NCBI GenBank assembly: GCA_004297165.1
Contig: SCUJ01000008.1
Span: 310,001 to 374,000, forward strand
Reading direction: 5' to 3'
Length of the DNA stretch: 64,000 nt
Source: Gammaproteobacteria bacterium
Lineage (GTDB): Bacteria; Pseudomonadota; Gammaproteobacteria; Eutrophobiales; Eutrophobiaceae
Below the pieces are notes generated by a model. It was not told where the DNA came from and ran no database searches. It saw nothing but the letters and a program-made list of their open reading frames with translations. The position numbers and the translations under genes were made by a program. This document shows positions 48,019-56,878 of this stretch, piece after piece. Position 1 is the first letter of the stretch. Each line of letters opens with the position of its first letter.

Positions 48019-49547
48019 GTCCTGACCCCGGACGAATTCGCGAGAGCGGCAATAACGACCTGGCGGTCGCTAAATGGAAATTGCGTTCCGGCGATATCCT
48101 GGGTGCTCTCATGCCCCTTGCCGGCCACGAGGACGATATCGCCCGCGGCCGCGGATTCGATGGCGGCGATGATGGCCAGCCGCCGGTCCTTTTCAACAGC
48201 GACCTTCTGCCGATCATTGATACCGCCAAGGATGTCCGCGACGATCTTGTCCGGGTCTTCCTGCCGCGGATTATCGTTCGTCACCACGATCCGATCCGCA
48301 TAGGCCTCGGCGATGCCGCCCATCAGCGCGCGTTTACCGGCATCCCGGTTGCCGCCGCAACCGAACACGCAGATCAACCGGCCGTTGCAGCCTTCGCGCA
48401 GCACGGCGAGGACCTTGGCGAGCGCATCGGGCGTGTGGGCGTAATCGACGATGACGGCGGGCTGATCGCCGCCGCCGAATCTCTCCAGTCGGCCGGGAAC
48501 CTGCGGGGCGTCGGCCAGCCCGCGCAAGGCCTCGGCGAATGGCGCGCCCTGCAAACACATGGCGGTCAGACAGGCGAGCAGGTTATAGGCGTTGTATCTC
48601 CCCGGCAGCGTGACCCGGACATCGCCCTCCCCCCAGGGGCCGCGGATCTCCAGCCGCTGCGACTCCAGCGTAGCCTCCAGGATGCGCGCCTGCATTTGCG
48701 GAATCGCACCTGCGGGGTTTCGCCAGTCATCCACCAGACGATAGCCGGCGAGATCGAGTGCATGGGTCTTCATTTCATCGGCCAGCGCGACGCCGAAGGC
48801 ATCGTCCAGATTGATGGCCGCATGTCGCAATCCCGGCATGAGAAAGAGCTGTTTTTTCGCCTCGGCGTAGGCCGTCATATCGCCGTGATAATCCAGATGA
48901 TCCTGGCTCAGGTTGGTGAAGATGGCGGTGTCGAAACTCACTCCAGAGACGCGACCCTGATGCAGCCCTTGGGAAGAAACCTCCATTACCACGGCCTTGG
49001 CGCCGTCGTCGCGAAACCCCGCGAGGAGTCCCTGTAGAACCACGGGGTCCGGAGTCGTATGCGCCCCTGCCCGCAACCGGTTCGGATAACCATAACCGAG
49101 GGTGCCGACCAGCCCGGTCGGGAAGCCATCGATCCGCGCGAGGAGATGCGCGAGGATCCACGCCACGGAAGACTTGCCGTTGGTGCCGGTAACGCCAATG
49201 ACGCGAAGGTCGGCCGAAGAAGGGTCGCCCATGAATCTGGCGACGATGCGCCCCGCTTCCTGCCTCAGCCCCGCGATGGGGATGACCGGCGTCTTGGCGT
49301 TGCCGGGATAGCTCAGATCCTTTTCCAGGAGCACGGCAATTGCGCCTTTGTCTATCGCCTCGGGTATGTAGACGCTGCCGTCGACATTTCCGCCGCGGCA
49401 GGCGATGAACAAATCGCCCGGTTTGACCGTCCGGCTGTCCATGCAAACGCCGGTGATTAATCTGTCCGCGGAGGGATTGATGGCGCACAAGCCTTCCAGC
49501 AGAGCGGAGAGGGTCACGCCGGATTTGTGCTTCTGCGCGGCCATCAT
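48015..49547 (-). CDS. murE: UDP-MurNAc-L-Ala-D-Glu-diaminopimelate ligase MurE
   Basis: A 510-residue Mur ligase adding the third stem residue. VTGTNGKSSVAWIL near 119 is the ATP loop. DNPRQEDPDKI near 410 matches the DNPR motif that selects meso-diaminopimelate over lysine, so the wall is of the DAP type as expected for a Gram-negative. SSQGLHQGRV near 187 is conserved. Its start overlaps the ftsI stop (ATGA) and its stop overlaps the murF start. Confidence 0.97.
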   Translation of the reverse strand: MMAAQKHKSGVTLSALLEGLCAINPSADRLITGVCMDSRTVKPGDLFIACRGGNVDGSVYIPEAIDKGAIAVLLEKDLSYPGNAKTPVIPIAGLRQEAGRIVARFMGDPSSADLRVIGVTGTNGKSSVAWILAHLLARIDGFPTGLVGTLGYGYPNRLRAGAHTTPDPVVLQGLLAGFRDDGAKAVVMEVSSQGLHQGRVSGVSFDTAIFTNLSQDHLDYHGDMTAYAEAKKQLFLMPGLRHAAINLDDAFGVALADEMKTHALDLAGYRLVDDWRNPAGAIPQMQARILEATLESQRLEIRGPWGEGDVRVTLPGRYNAYNLLACLTAMCLQGAPFAEALRGLADAPQVPGRLERFGGGDQPAVIVDYAHTPDALAKVLAVLREGCNGRLICVFGCGGNRDAGKRALMGGIAEAYADRIVVTNDNPRQEDPDKIVADILGGINDRQKVAVEKDRRLAIIAAIESAAAGDIVLVAGKGHESTQDIAGTQFPFSDRQVVIAALANSSGVRT

Positions 49548-51277
49548 TGTGCGGCCGGCTCCATTGCGGCGGCGGATTGCGCCATGATCGCCGCGCTATC
49601 CTCGCCCGGCAGGTTGTCGGGCATGATATCTAAGATGCGCAAGGCGCCCTTCATGACATTGGCGAATACCGGCGCCGCGACCTCGCCGCCGTAATAGGCC
49701 CCGCCGCGCGGGTCATCGATGGTCACCACCATCGCCAATCTCGGATTGGAGAGGGGCGCAATGCCGGCGAACAGGGAGACATGCCGGTTTCTCACATAAT
49801 CGCCGGCAATCAGCTTGCGGGCCGTGCCCGTCTTGCCGCCAACCCGATAGCCTTTTACCGCCGCCAATTGTCCTGTGCCGCCATCATTCGTGACGGATTC
49901 CAGCATGACCTTGACGAGGCCAACCACGTCGGCGGGGATGACTTGTTGTCCGTCCACCGGACCTTCCACCTTGACGAAACTGATCGGCCGCAAGAGACCG
50001 TCGGCAGCCAGCGTGGCATAGGCCTGGGCCAGTTGCAGGTTGGTGACGGCGAGGCCGTGACCGAAGGCGACTGTGGCAAGTTCGAGTTCGGACCAGTTGC
50101 GGTAATTATTGATCAGACCCGGCGATTCACCCGGGAATCCGCTCATGGTGTTCTGACCGAAACCCAGGCTGGTACACATGTTCCAAAGCAGTTCCGGTCC
50201 CATGGCGAGCGCCAGCTTGCTCGCCCCTACATTGCTCGATTTACGGATGATATTCAGCAGATCGAGTCTTCCGTAATTATGAATATCCTCGATCTTGTGG
50301 CCGTTGATATAAAAGTATCCCGGTCCGGTCTCGACAATCGATTCCGTTGTGAACACACCCGACATCAGGGCTGCGGCGACCGTGAAGGGTTTCATGGTCG
50401 AGCCGGGTTCGAAGACATCCGTAACCGCGCGGTTCCGGTAATATTCGCTCTTGAGATCGTTGCGATCATTCGGGTTGTAGGCAGGTTGCCCGACCATGGC
50501 CAGCACCTCGCCGGTCGTGCTGTCGAGCATGACCAGGGAGCCGCTGCTTGCCTGGTGCTCACTGATCGCCCGCTTTAATTCCCGATGGGCCAGGTACTGG
50601 ATGCGTTGATCGATGCTCAGCACGAGTTCCTTCCCGGACTGCACCGTTTGAATGCTCTCGATATCCGCAACAACACGCCCCCTGGCATCCTGGAGTACGC
50701 GCTTCTGCCCCGGCGTGCCGCTCAACCAATCGTCATAGGCAAGTTCCAGACCCTCCTGACCCGTGTCATCCACCGTGGTAAAACCGATGATGTGGGCGGT
50801 TACATCCGCGGCCGGGTAATAGCGTTTATACTCCTGCTGCAGGTACACCCCGGGGACGCCGGCGGATCTGATTTTTTCGGCCTCTTGCGGACTGATCTGC
50901 CGCTTCAGATACATGAAATCCCGGCTGGTGCGCTCTTTCAGCAACTGCCTGAGCGCCGGAGTTTCCTGACCCAGCATGGCCGCAAGCTTCGGCAGATGTG
51001 CTTCCGCGGCCAGCGCCTCCCTGGGTACGGCCCAGACTGAAGCGACCGGCGTGCTGATCGCGAGCGGCTCATGATTCCGATCGACAATTGCGCCCCGGTG
51101 CGCCGGGATGGTGACCACTCGCACGGATCGCTCTTCGCCATGCAGTTTGAGCGTTTCGTTATTCAGTACCTGAAGGTCGATGACGCGCCAGAGCAACAGG
51201 ATCGTCACGATACTGAAGCATGCGGTCAGGAAGCGCCGCCGCCCCTGTTTATGCATGACAAGTTGTTGTTGTGTCAT
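49544..51277 (-). CDS. ftsI: Septal transpeptidase FtsI (PBP3)
   Basis: The 577-residue class B penicillin-binding protein has a TM anchor (about 14-36), a pedestal domain (about 45-210) and a transpeptidase domain. Active-site motifs are S293-T-M-K296 in EPGSTMKPF, SSN at 347-349 and KTG at 482-484. It cross-links septal peptidoglycan with FtsW. The C-terminal Ala/Met-rich tail may be processed. It overlaps ftsL and murE by 4 bp each. Confidence 0.97.
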   Translation of the reverse strand: MTQQQLVMHKQGRRRFLTACFSIVTILLLWRVIDLQVLNNETLKLHGEERSVRVVTIPAHRGAIVDRNHEPLAISTPVASVWAVPREALAAEAHLPKLAAMLGQETPALRQLLKERTSRDFMYLKRQISPQEAEKIRSAGVPGVYLQQEYKRYYPAADVTAHIIGFTTVDDTGQEGLELAYDDWLSGTPGQKRVLQDARGRVVADIESIQTVQSGKELVLSIDQRIQYLAHRELKRAISEHQASSGSLVMLDSTTGEVLAMVGQPAYNPNDRNDLKSEYYRNRAVTDVFEPGSTMKPFTVAAALMSGVFTTESIVETGPGYFYINGHKIEDIHNYGRLDLLNIIRKSSNVGASKLALAMGPELLWNMCTSLGFGQNTMSGFPGESPGLINNYRNWSELELATVAFGHGLAVTNLQLAQAYATLAADGLLRPISFVKVEGPVDGQQVIPADVVGLVKVMLESVTNDGGTGQLAAVKGYRVGGKTGTARKLIAGDYVRNRHVSLFAGIAPLSNPRLAMVVTIDDPRGGAYYGGEVAAPVFANVMKGALRILDIMPDNLPGEDSAAIMAQSAAAMEPAAQ

Positions 51278-51537
51278 TCTACGAACAATATTTGGACATC
51301 GTCGCCGGGTTCGGTCATGCCGAGTTCCCGTCTGGCCATGGTTTCCACGCGTTCATCCGTTGCCCAGGTCTTCTGCTCGAGCTGGAGACGACCCCACTCT
51401 TCATCCAGATGATCCCGGTTCTTTTCCAGTTCTCTTATCTCCACAAAAAGTTTTCTGGCCTGATGCTGGTAATAGACATTCGCGACCGCGGTCGCGAAGA
51501 CCAGCAGCCATACGGCCAGGAGACCCGTCAACTTCAT
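51274..51537 (-). CDS. ftsL: Cell division protein FtsL
   Basis: This 87-residue bitopic protein has a TM helix (about 5-23) and a periplasmic coiled coil (about 25-60) ending in RRELGMTEPGDDVQILFVE. It forms the FtsQLB complex that activates FtsWI. ATG 51537 overlaps the rsmH stop (ATGA), and its stop overlaps the ftsI start (ATGA). A longer frame upstream is only an alternative reading of rsmH and is not used. FtsB is not encoded in this window. Confidence 0.94.
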   Translation of the reverse strand: MKLTGLLAVWLLVFATAVANVYYQHQARKLFVEIRELEKNRDHLDEEWGRLQLEQKTWATDERVETMARRELGMTEPGDDVQILFVE

Positions 51538-52466
51538 GCGGCGATCCTCTCCCCGACACGCAGCACCGCGCTGCGCGCCCTCGGATTGTCGTCTATCTCC
51601 TGCGCCGTCGGTTTTATCGGCTTGCCTATCAGGCGGAAGGTCGGTTTCAACTCGGAGGATCTGACCGGTACTTCGAGCGGGAACCGGTCTCCGCGCGCCT
51701 CCGTTGCAAAAAACCGCTTCACGATCCGATCCTCCAGCGAATGGAAACTGATGACTACCAGCCGACCGCCGGGGCGCAGCAGATCGCAAACCCTGGCGAG
51801 GAACTGCCGGATCTCATCCAATTCGTTATTGATATGGATCCTGATGGCCTGGAAGGTCCGCGTCGCCGGGTCTTTGTTGCGCTCCCTGGTGGGCACGGCA
51901 TCATGCACCGCCTTCGCGAGTTGCAGGGTGCGCGTGATCGTCTGCTCCTTGCGGATGCGGACGATGGCGGCGGCGATCCGGCGCGAGTAGCGCTCCTCTC
52001 CATAACGGTAGATGACATCGGCGATCTCATCCTCCGCCGCGCGATTCAACCATTCAGCCGCGCTCTCGCCCGAATCCCTGTCCATGCGCATATCGAGATC
52101 CCCATCACGCTGGAAACTGAAACCGTAATCGGGGTCTTCCAATTGTGGCGAGGATACGCCCAAGTCCAGGAGTATGCCGTCGCAGGCGGTTATCTGATGC
52201 TGTTCCAGAACCCGGTCCAGCATCAGAAAAGAGCCGTGGATGATTACTACCCGATGGTCGCCATTAAAAAGACTCTCTGCGCAGGCGATCGCCCGGGAAT
52301 CCTTGTCGCAGATGAACAAGCGTCCGGTCTCGCCGAGCCTGGCCAGCAGCGCCCTGCTGTGTCCGCCTCTGCCGAATGTGCAGTCGGCATACACACCATC
52401 AGGACGCACGGCCAGGCTTTTAATGGCATCTTCAAGCAATACGGGTCTATGCGAATCGCAATTCAA
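51534..52466 (-). CDS. rsmH: 16S rRNA m4C1402 methyltransferase RsmH
   Basis: A 310-residue SAM-dependent methyltransferase (MraW). HRPVLLEDAI near 6, YADCTFGRGGHSRALL near 26 (SAM-binding) and DGILLDLGVSSPQLEDPDYGFSFQ near 98 (cited as GILLDLGVSSPQL) identify it. It methylates N4 of C1402 of 16S rRNA; RsmI, encoded about 1.3 kb away, adds the 2'-O-methyl to the same nucleotide. It is the second gene of the dcw cluster, 33 bp after mraZ. Confidence 0.97.
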   Translation of the reverse strand: MNCDSHRPVLLEDAIKSLAVRPDGVYADCTFGRGGHSRALLARLGETGRLFICDKDSRAIACAESLFNGDHRVVIIHGSFLMLDRVLEQHQITACDGILLDLGVSSPQLEDPDYGFSFQRDGDLDMRMDRDSGESAAEWLNRAAEDEIADVIYRYGEERYSRRIAAAIVRIRKEQTITRTLQLAKAVHDAVPTRERNKDPATRTFQAIRIHINNELDEIRQFLARVCDLLRPGGRLVVISFHSLEDRIVKRFFATEARGDRFPLEVPVRSSELKPTFRLIGKPIKPTAQEIDDNPRARSAVLRVGERIAA

Positions 52467-52499
52467 TGTGGCGTACCAAAACGTAGCCGTGCCGCGACA

Positions 52500-52958
52500 C
52501 TATAACGACAGCGATTGCATGGCCTGCGGCGGACTCCCGTCCTCGCTCCCGACCTGGGCTAGCCATTTGTCACGCTGTTCCTCCCAACTTCGCTGGTTCC
52601 AGATTTCGAATTTATTGCCCTGTCCGAGGATCACCGCCTGTCTGTTCAGTGCGGCATAATCGCGAAGTTCCTGGGGAATCAATATTCTCCCTTGCGCATC
52701 GAGCTGGCAGTCGTTGGCGTAACCGCGCATCATCTGTTTGGTGCGGCGGCTCTGCTGATCGAAATCCGACAAGGCCGCCAACTTTTGCTCAATCGACTCC
52801 CATTCCTTGAGTGGATACAACCACAGGCAAAGGTCGAGCGGATTCATGGTCAGGACTAATTGACCTTCAGCGAGTATGGATAATCGTTCACGATAGCGAG
52901 TCGGGATTGCCATCCTCCCCTTGCTATCGAGACTGACTGTGTTGAACCCACGAAACAC
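52500..52958 (-). CDS. mraZ: Transcriptional regulator MraZ
   Basis: A 152-residue AbrB-fold protein with two SpoVT-AbrB-like repeats, each with the D-x-K/Q-G-R motif: LDSKGRMAIPTRYRE (about 10-24) and LDAQGRILIPQELRD (about 86-100). MraZ represses its own dcw promoter by binding repeated GTGG boxes, and such boxes lie directly upstream. The start is GTG with GGGGATC about 9 bases ahead. Confidence 0.96.
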   Translation of the reverse strand: MFRGFNTVSLDSKGRMAIPTRYRERLSILAEGQLVLTMNPLDLCLWLYPLKEWESIEQKLAALSDFDQQSRRTKQMMRGYANDCQLDAQGRILIPQELRDYAALNRQAVILGQGNKFEIWNQRSWEEQRDKWLAQVGSEDGSPPQAMQSLSL

Positions 52959-52986
52959 TCGAGATCCCCATGAAAATGGCGAAATA

Positions 52987-53012
52987 ATCCACTTTTAACC
53001 ACTTTTCCCCAC
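52987..53012 (-). promoter_or_regulatory. MraZ operator: three GTGG boxes 10 bp apart
   Basis: On the minus strand GTGGGGAAAA, GTGGTTAAAA and GTGGATT follow one another with a 10-bp period, so they lie on one face of the helix. They sit at the predicted transcription start, downstream of the -10, as expected for autorepression by MraZ. Confidence 0.88.
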
Positions 53013-53019
53013 CTCGCGA

Positions 53020-53049
53020 ACTATAGGTATTTATGATCCTTTGTGTCAA
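53020..53049 (-). promoter_or_regulatory. Sigma-70 promoter of the dcw cluster
   Basis: Minus-strand TTGACA (53044-53049), 18 bases, TATAGT (53020-53025). Transcription would start near 53013, inside the MraZ boxes, with about 55 bases of leader. It probably drives mraZ through ftsZ, since no other clear promoter or terminator was noted within the cluster. Confidence 0.85.
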
Positions 53050-53281
53050 GCGGATCATGTAAAGATCAGAGATAAATCTGTCTTATAGAACAGATACTTA
53101 TGGGATGTTGACGACAGGCAGAACTGTATTTGAAGAACGAAGATTAAAATAAAAAATTGTGTATTCTGATGGTTGTATCTGGTATTTAATGTAAATACTT
53201 AAGTTTCAATCAAAGCTACTGGATCGATGTGGGCCTAGAACCACGTGATCGCCCCAGGTAAGTTAATTGCTCCAATCGAAA
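53050..53281. other. AT-rich intergenic stretch upstream of the dcw promoter
   Basis: About 230 bp without a gene between rnpB and the dcw promoter, markedly more AT-rich than its surroundings, with A/T tracts near 53145-53160. Two inverted repeats are visible: ATCTGT/ACAGAT (about 53077-53096) and TATTT/AAATA (about 53185-53200). It may hold upstream activating sequences or a regulator-binding site, but nothing more specific is seen. Confidence 0.5.
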
Positions 53282-53637
53282 GTGGGAGTCGGCCTGTAAG
53301 CCGGGTTCTGTCATGGATAATCATTCATCTGGGATGCATGTCGCCATGCACCTCTAGCAACCTACCCGAATCCGATGCGGGCCGCATCATGAGGATTCCT
53401 ATTTGGTCTTGCTCCAGGTGGGGTTTACCCTGCCACTGGCGTTGCCGCCAGCGCGGTGCGCTCTTACCGCACCATTTCACCCTTACCTCGTGAGAGGCGG
53501 TATATTTTCTGTGGCACTTTCCGTCGGCTCGCGCCGCCCAGACGTTATCTGGCACCTTGCCCATCGGAGCCCGGACTTTCCTCCACTGTTGGCGCCTTGT
53601 CGGCATACAGCAGCAGCGATTATCCAGCCAACTCCCG
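53282..53637 (-). ncRNA. rnpB: RNase P RNA, type A
   Basis: Read on the minus strand, the stretch starts GGGAGTTGG and ends CCGACTCCC, which pair as helix P1. GGAGGAAAGTCCGGGCTCC near the 5' end and AGGGTGAAATGGTGCGGTAA in the middle are universally conserved cores (CR-I and the J/P regions), and ACAGAACCCGGCTTACAGGC near the 3' end is CR-V with the pseudoknot. Its length of about 355 is normal for type A. It is the ribozyme that matures tRNA 5' ends. Lying between mraZ and rsmI matches Pseudomonas. Ends are approximate; open reading frames across it are not genes. Confidence 0.95.
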
Positions 53638-53692
53638 ATCATAGTTAACTTGAAAAAGCCTGCTGAAACAAGCGCTCAATTTCGAGCAACGC

Positions 53693-54562
53693 TCATTGTT
53701 CATCGCCTGATCTCCTGTTTTGCGTCATCTCCAGGGCCAGTTGATAGAGTTCTCTCCGGCCCGAGCCCGATATCTCACTTGCAATGACCGCAGCCTGTTT
53801 TACGCTCAACGAGTTGCCGAGCAATATCTTCAGCAGTCGGGAATGTTCCGCTCTGGAACGTTCTTCCGCCACAACCGCCCCCTGGATCAGGACCGCGAAT
53901 TCACCCCGCTGAAATTCGGTGTGTGAAGTCAGTAATTGATGCAGATTTCCCAGGCTGTCCCGGTAAATGCTTTCAAATAATTTAGTGATCTCCCGGGCCA
54001 CACAGGCCTGGCGCCCTCCCCCGAAAACCGCCACCGCGTCCGCGAGGAAATCGGCGATCCGATGCGGCGTCTCATAAAACACCATGGTCGAAGTAAATTG
54101 CGTCAGTGATTCGAGCAGTTCGCGTCGGGCAGATCCCCGCTCCGGCGCAAACCCATTGAAGAGAAATCTGTCCGTGGGCAGGCCGGCCACAGACAGCGCG
54201 GCGATCAACGCACAAGGTCCGGGAATAGAGGTCACGCTGATTGACTCCGCGATCGCCCTTTGCACCAGACGAAAGCCAGGATCGCAGATCAGCGGCGTTC
54301 CCGCGTCGCTGATCAACGCCACCTGTTTGCCGGCAAGCAGTTTTTGGATAATCGCCTCCGATTTCTCGCGCTCATTAAAATCATGGAGCGATTGCATGGG
54401 GACATTGAGTCCCAGGCGCTGCAGCAGCTTCCCGCTATGACGGGTGTCCTCGGCCACGATCAAATCGGCGCGCGCGAGGGTAACGACCGCGCGCTTGGAG
54501 ATATCCTCAAGATTCCCGATGGGCGTGGCTACCACATACAATGTCCCTTTATGAATTGACAC
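53693..54562 (-). CDS. rsmI: 16S rRNA 2'-O-ribose C1402 methyltransferase RsmI
   Basis: A 289-residue tetrapyrrole-methylase-fold enzyme. YVVATPIGNLEDIS near 7-20 and LISDAGTPLICDPGFRLV near 83-100 are the family motifs. GTG 54562 is preferred because GGAGG lies 6 bases upstream; an in-frame ATG 13 codons earlier (54601) lacks that support. It acts on the same base as RsmH. It diverges from lpoA across 59 bp. A short GC hairpin (GCTTG/CAGGC) with T5 follows the gene before rnpB, a possible weak terminator. Confidence 0.95.
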   Translation of the reverse strand: MSIHKGTLYVVATPIGNLEDISKRAVVTLARADLIVAEDTRHSGKLLQRLGLNVPMQSLHDFNEREKSEAIIQKLLAGKQVALISDAGTPLICDPGFRLVQRAIAESISVTSIPGPCALIAALSVAGLPTDRFLFNGFAPERGSARRELLESLTQFTSTMVFYETPHRIADFLADAVAVFGGGRQACVAREITKLFESIYRDSLGNLHQLLTSHTEFQRGEFAVLIQGAVVAEERSRAEHSRLLKILLGNSLSVKQAAVIASEISGSGRRELYQLALEMTQNRRSGDEQ

Positions 54563-54621
54563 CTTCGCCTCCACTTGTTTAGGCTGCCGGCAACGACCCA
54601 TGCATCCCGATTTATCCGATT

Positions 54622-56493
54622 ATGCGCAGACTCTTTGTAATCGTCCTGATTTGCCTGCAACTCCAGTCCTGTGAAACGCAGTCCGTCAGGCCGAGGTCAG
54701 GCGCTGGGACTGATGGCATCAGTCGCGCCGCTGAATTGGCGCGGGCTGGCGACTACCGGCAGGCTGCCGAACAATATCGGGAACTGGCTCGATTGTATCC
54801 GGACCGATCCACGGATTTCCAGATGCGGGCGGCGGAATCCTGGTATCTCGCCGGGGATCTAGAGTCGGCCGCGACCGCTGCCGCCACAATCTCAACGGCG
54901 ACGAAAGACGCCTCGATCCCGACCCGCCTGCGGATACTCGAGGCCAGGATCGATGTGGGCCGCCAGGATGCCGAGACCGCCCTCCGCCGGCTCGGGACGC
55001 TCCGTTTGGAAAATATTCCCGCAGATTTTCTGGATGATTACTTCGAGACCCGCGCGGCGGCATTTGAAAACATGCGCAACCCGGCGAGCGCCAGCCGGGA
55101 ACGAGTTGCCCTCGACCGCTATCTGCAAACCCCATCCGCCCGTGAAACAAACAACAGGAAGATCTGGGATGACCTCAAGCAGTTGAACAACGACGGCCTG
55201 CAACGCCTGCGGGCATCTTCAACGGACATCCTGCGCGGCTGGGTCGAACTCGCGCTCATCGAACAATCCCTGTTGCTGAATCCGAACGCCTTGACCACCG
55301 CTATCCGGTTATGGAACCAGCAATATGCCAACCACCCGGCCGCCCCCCTCAGCGCCCGGTTGTTGGACGATACCCGCAATCTGACCTTCGCGCCATCGCG
55401 GATCGCCCTGCTGCTGCCTTTCGATGGCCAGTATGGCCAGGCCGCCCAAGCCATCCGGGACGGCTTCCTCGCGGCCTGGTATACGGCAAAGGACTATCGT
55501 CCCTTCTTGCGTATCTACTCGGCCAACGCCCTCAACATCACCGAGAGCTACAAACAGGCGGTGACTGAAGGCGCAGAGTATATCGTCGGTCCGTTGGAGC
55601 GGGAGGCCGTGGGGAGATTGCTTGCAACCCCCGATCTGCCGGTCAAGGTGCTGGCCTTGAATCACTTCGGGGCTGGCGAGCCGAATATTTCAACCACTGC
55701 GGATCCGACGGGGATCCCGAAAATCGTCCAGTTCGGATTACTGCCCGAGGATGAAGCAAGGGAGGTGGCAAGACAGGCTGCCCTGGATGGACACCACAAC
55801 GCCCTGATCATCTCTCAAAACGAGGATTATGACCGGCGCATCCACGCGGCGTTTCAACAGGAATGGACCGCGCTCGGCGGACGGATCCTCGCGCGCGCTT
55901 TTTTCGATGAAACCACCAGCGATTTCTCGACGCCGGTGCGCGAACTCTTGAACGTGGGCAGTAACGAACGAAGGGCCACTGCCTTGCAACGCCGATTGAA
56001 CCGTCCTTTGCGCACGGAAACCCGGCTCAGGGACGACGCCGATATGATCTTCCTGGTTGCGCGACCGGAAGCTGCCCGCCAGATCGTGCCCCAATTGCGT
56101 TTTTACCGCGCGGACCGTTTCACAGTTTATGCCTCCTCGCGGGTACACTCCGGCACATTTAACCCGCAACTCGACAGGGACCTGGACAATATCAAGTTTC
56201 CGGATTCGCCCTGGGTGCTGACCCGCAACCGGATACCCAGCGAGATGCAGCAATCCATCAACAGAAACTGGCTCGCGCAACAATCTCCCTATAACCGCTT
56301 TTATGCCTTCGGGATCGACGCCTTCGGATTGATCCCGCATCTGGGGAGGCTGGCCAGGAATACAAACATGTACTACCGCGGCGAGAGTGGTGATCTCTTC
56401 CTTGATGGTGCGGGCGTCATCAGCAGAAAATTGACTTGGGCGAAATTCAAGGATGGCATGGCTGCAAGCGCCGGGCCAAAGGAGTCTCAATGA
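54622..56493 (+). CDS. lpoA: Penicillin-binding protein activator LpoA
   Basis: A 623-residue outer-membrane lipoprotein with lipobox LQSC (Cys at about 17). An N-terminal TPR region (about 30-240) is followed by a periplasmic-binding-protein-like domain (about 255-610, from RIALLLPFDGQYGQAAQAI). In E. coli LpoA reaches through the wall to stimulate PBP1A. The setting rsmI-lpoA-yraN-diaA-dolP is that of E. coli yraL-yraM-yraN-yraO-yraP. Its stop overlaps yraN by 4 bp. Confidence 0.93.
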   Translation: MRRLFVIVLICLQLQSCETQSVRPRSGAGTDGISRAAELARAGDYRQAAEQYRELARLYPDRSTDFQMRAAESWYLAGDLESAATAAATISTATKDASIPTRLRILEARIDVGRQDAETALRRLGTLRLENIPADFLDDYFETRAAAFENMRNPASASRERVALDRYLQTPSARETNNRKIWDDLKQLNNDGLQRLRASSTDILRGWVELALIEQSLLLNPNALTTAIRLWNQQYANHPAAPLSARLLDDTRNLTFAPSRIALLLPFDGQYGQAAQAIRDGFLAAWYTAKDYRPFLRIYSANALNITESYKQAVTEGAEYIVGPLEREAVGRLLATPDLPVKVLALNHFGAGEPNISTTADPTGIPKIVQFGLLPEDEAREVARQAALDGHHNALIISQNEDYDRRIHAAFQQEWTALGGRILARAFFDETTSDFSTPVRELLNVGSNERRATALQRRLNRPLRTETRLRDDADMIFLVARPEAARQIVPQLRFYRADRFTVYASSRVHSGTFNPQLDRDLDNIKFPDSPWVLTRNRIPSEMQQSINRNWLAQQSPYNRFYAFGIDAFGLIPHLGRLARNTNMYYRGESGDLFLDGAGVISRKLTWAKFKDGMAASAGPKESQ

Positions 56494-56855
56494 TCGCGCC
56501 GCTCACCACCAGCCAACAAGGACAAATCGCCGAAAACGCCGCTTGCGACTATCTGCGACGCCAGGGATTGAAGTTGCGGGAAAAGAACTTCCGCAGTCCG
56601 GCGGGGGAAATCGATCTGATCATGCAGGACGGGGAGATCATCGTCTTCGTCGAGGTCCGTTACCGCAGCAGCGACCAGGTGACCAGTGCCGTGGAAACCA
56701 TCAACTCGAGCAAGCGCCGGCGTATCGTCAAGGCGAGCGGACATTACCTGCAGAAACACCGGCTCAGCAACACCGTTTTCTGCCGCTTCGACGTCGTCAT
56801 CCTAGGGCGTAATGCCTCCGCCATAGAATGGTTCAGCAATGCCTTCGATTCCTGA
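56490..56855 (+). CDS. yraN: YraN family (UPF0102) endonuclease-like protein
   Basis: This 121-residue protein has the restriction-endonuclease-like fold signature of UPF0102: GQIAENAACDYLRRQG (about 10-25), GEIDLIMQD (about 39-47) and IIVFVEVRYRSS (about 50-61), giving the E-x(n)-D-x(n)-E-V-K/R pattern of metal-dependent nucleases. Its substrate is not established. ATG 56490 overlaps the lpoA stop (ATGA); the longer frame upstream lies inside lpoA. Confidence 0.93.
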   Translation: MIAPLTTSQQGQIAENAACDYLRRQGLKLREKNFRSPAGEIDLIMQDGEIIVFVEVRYRSSDQVTSAVETINSSKRRRIVKASGHYLQKHRLSNTVFCRFDVVILGRNASAIEWFSNAFDS

Positions 56856-56878
56856 TACGAACCCATCATGCGCCTGCC

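Noticed and set aside
53325-53648. Several open frames of 60-105 codons around 53325-53648
   Set aside because: They lie within RNase P RNA, whose conserved cores and P1 pairing are clear.
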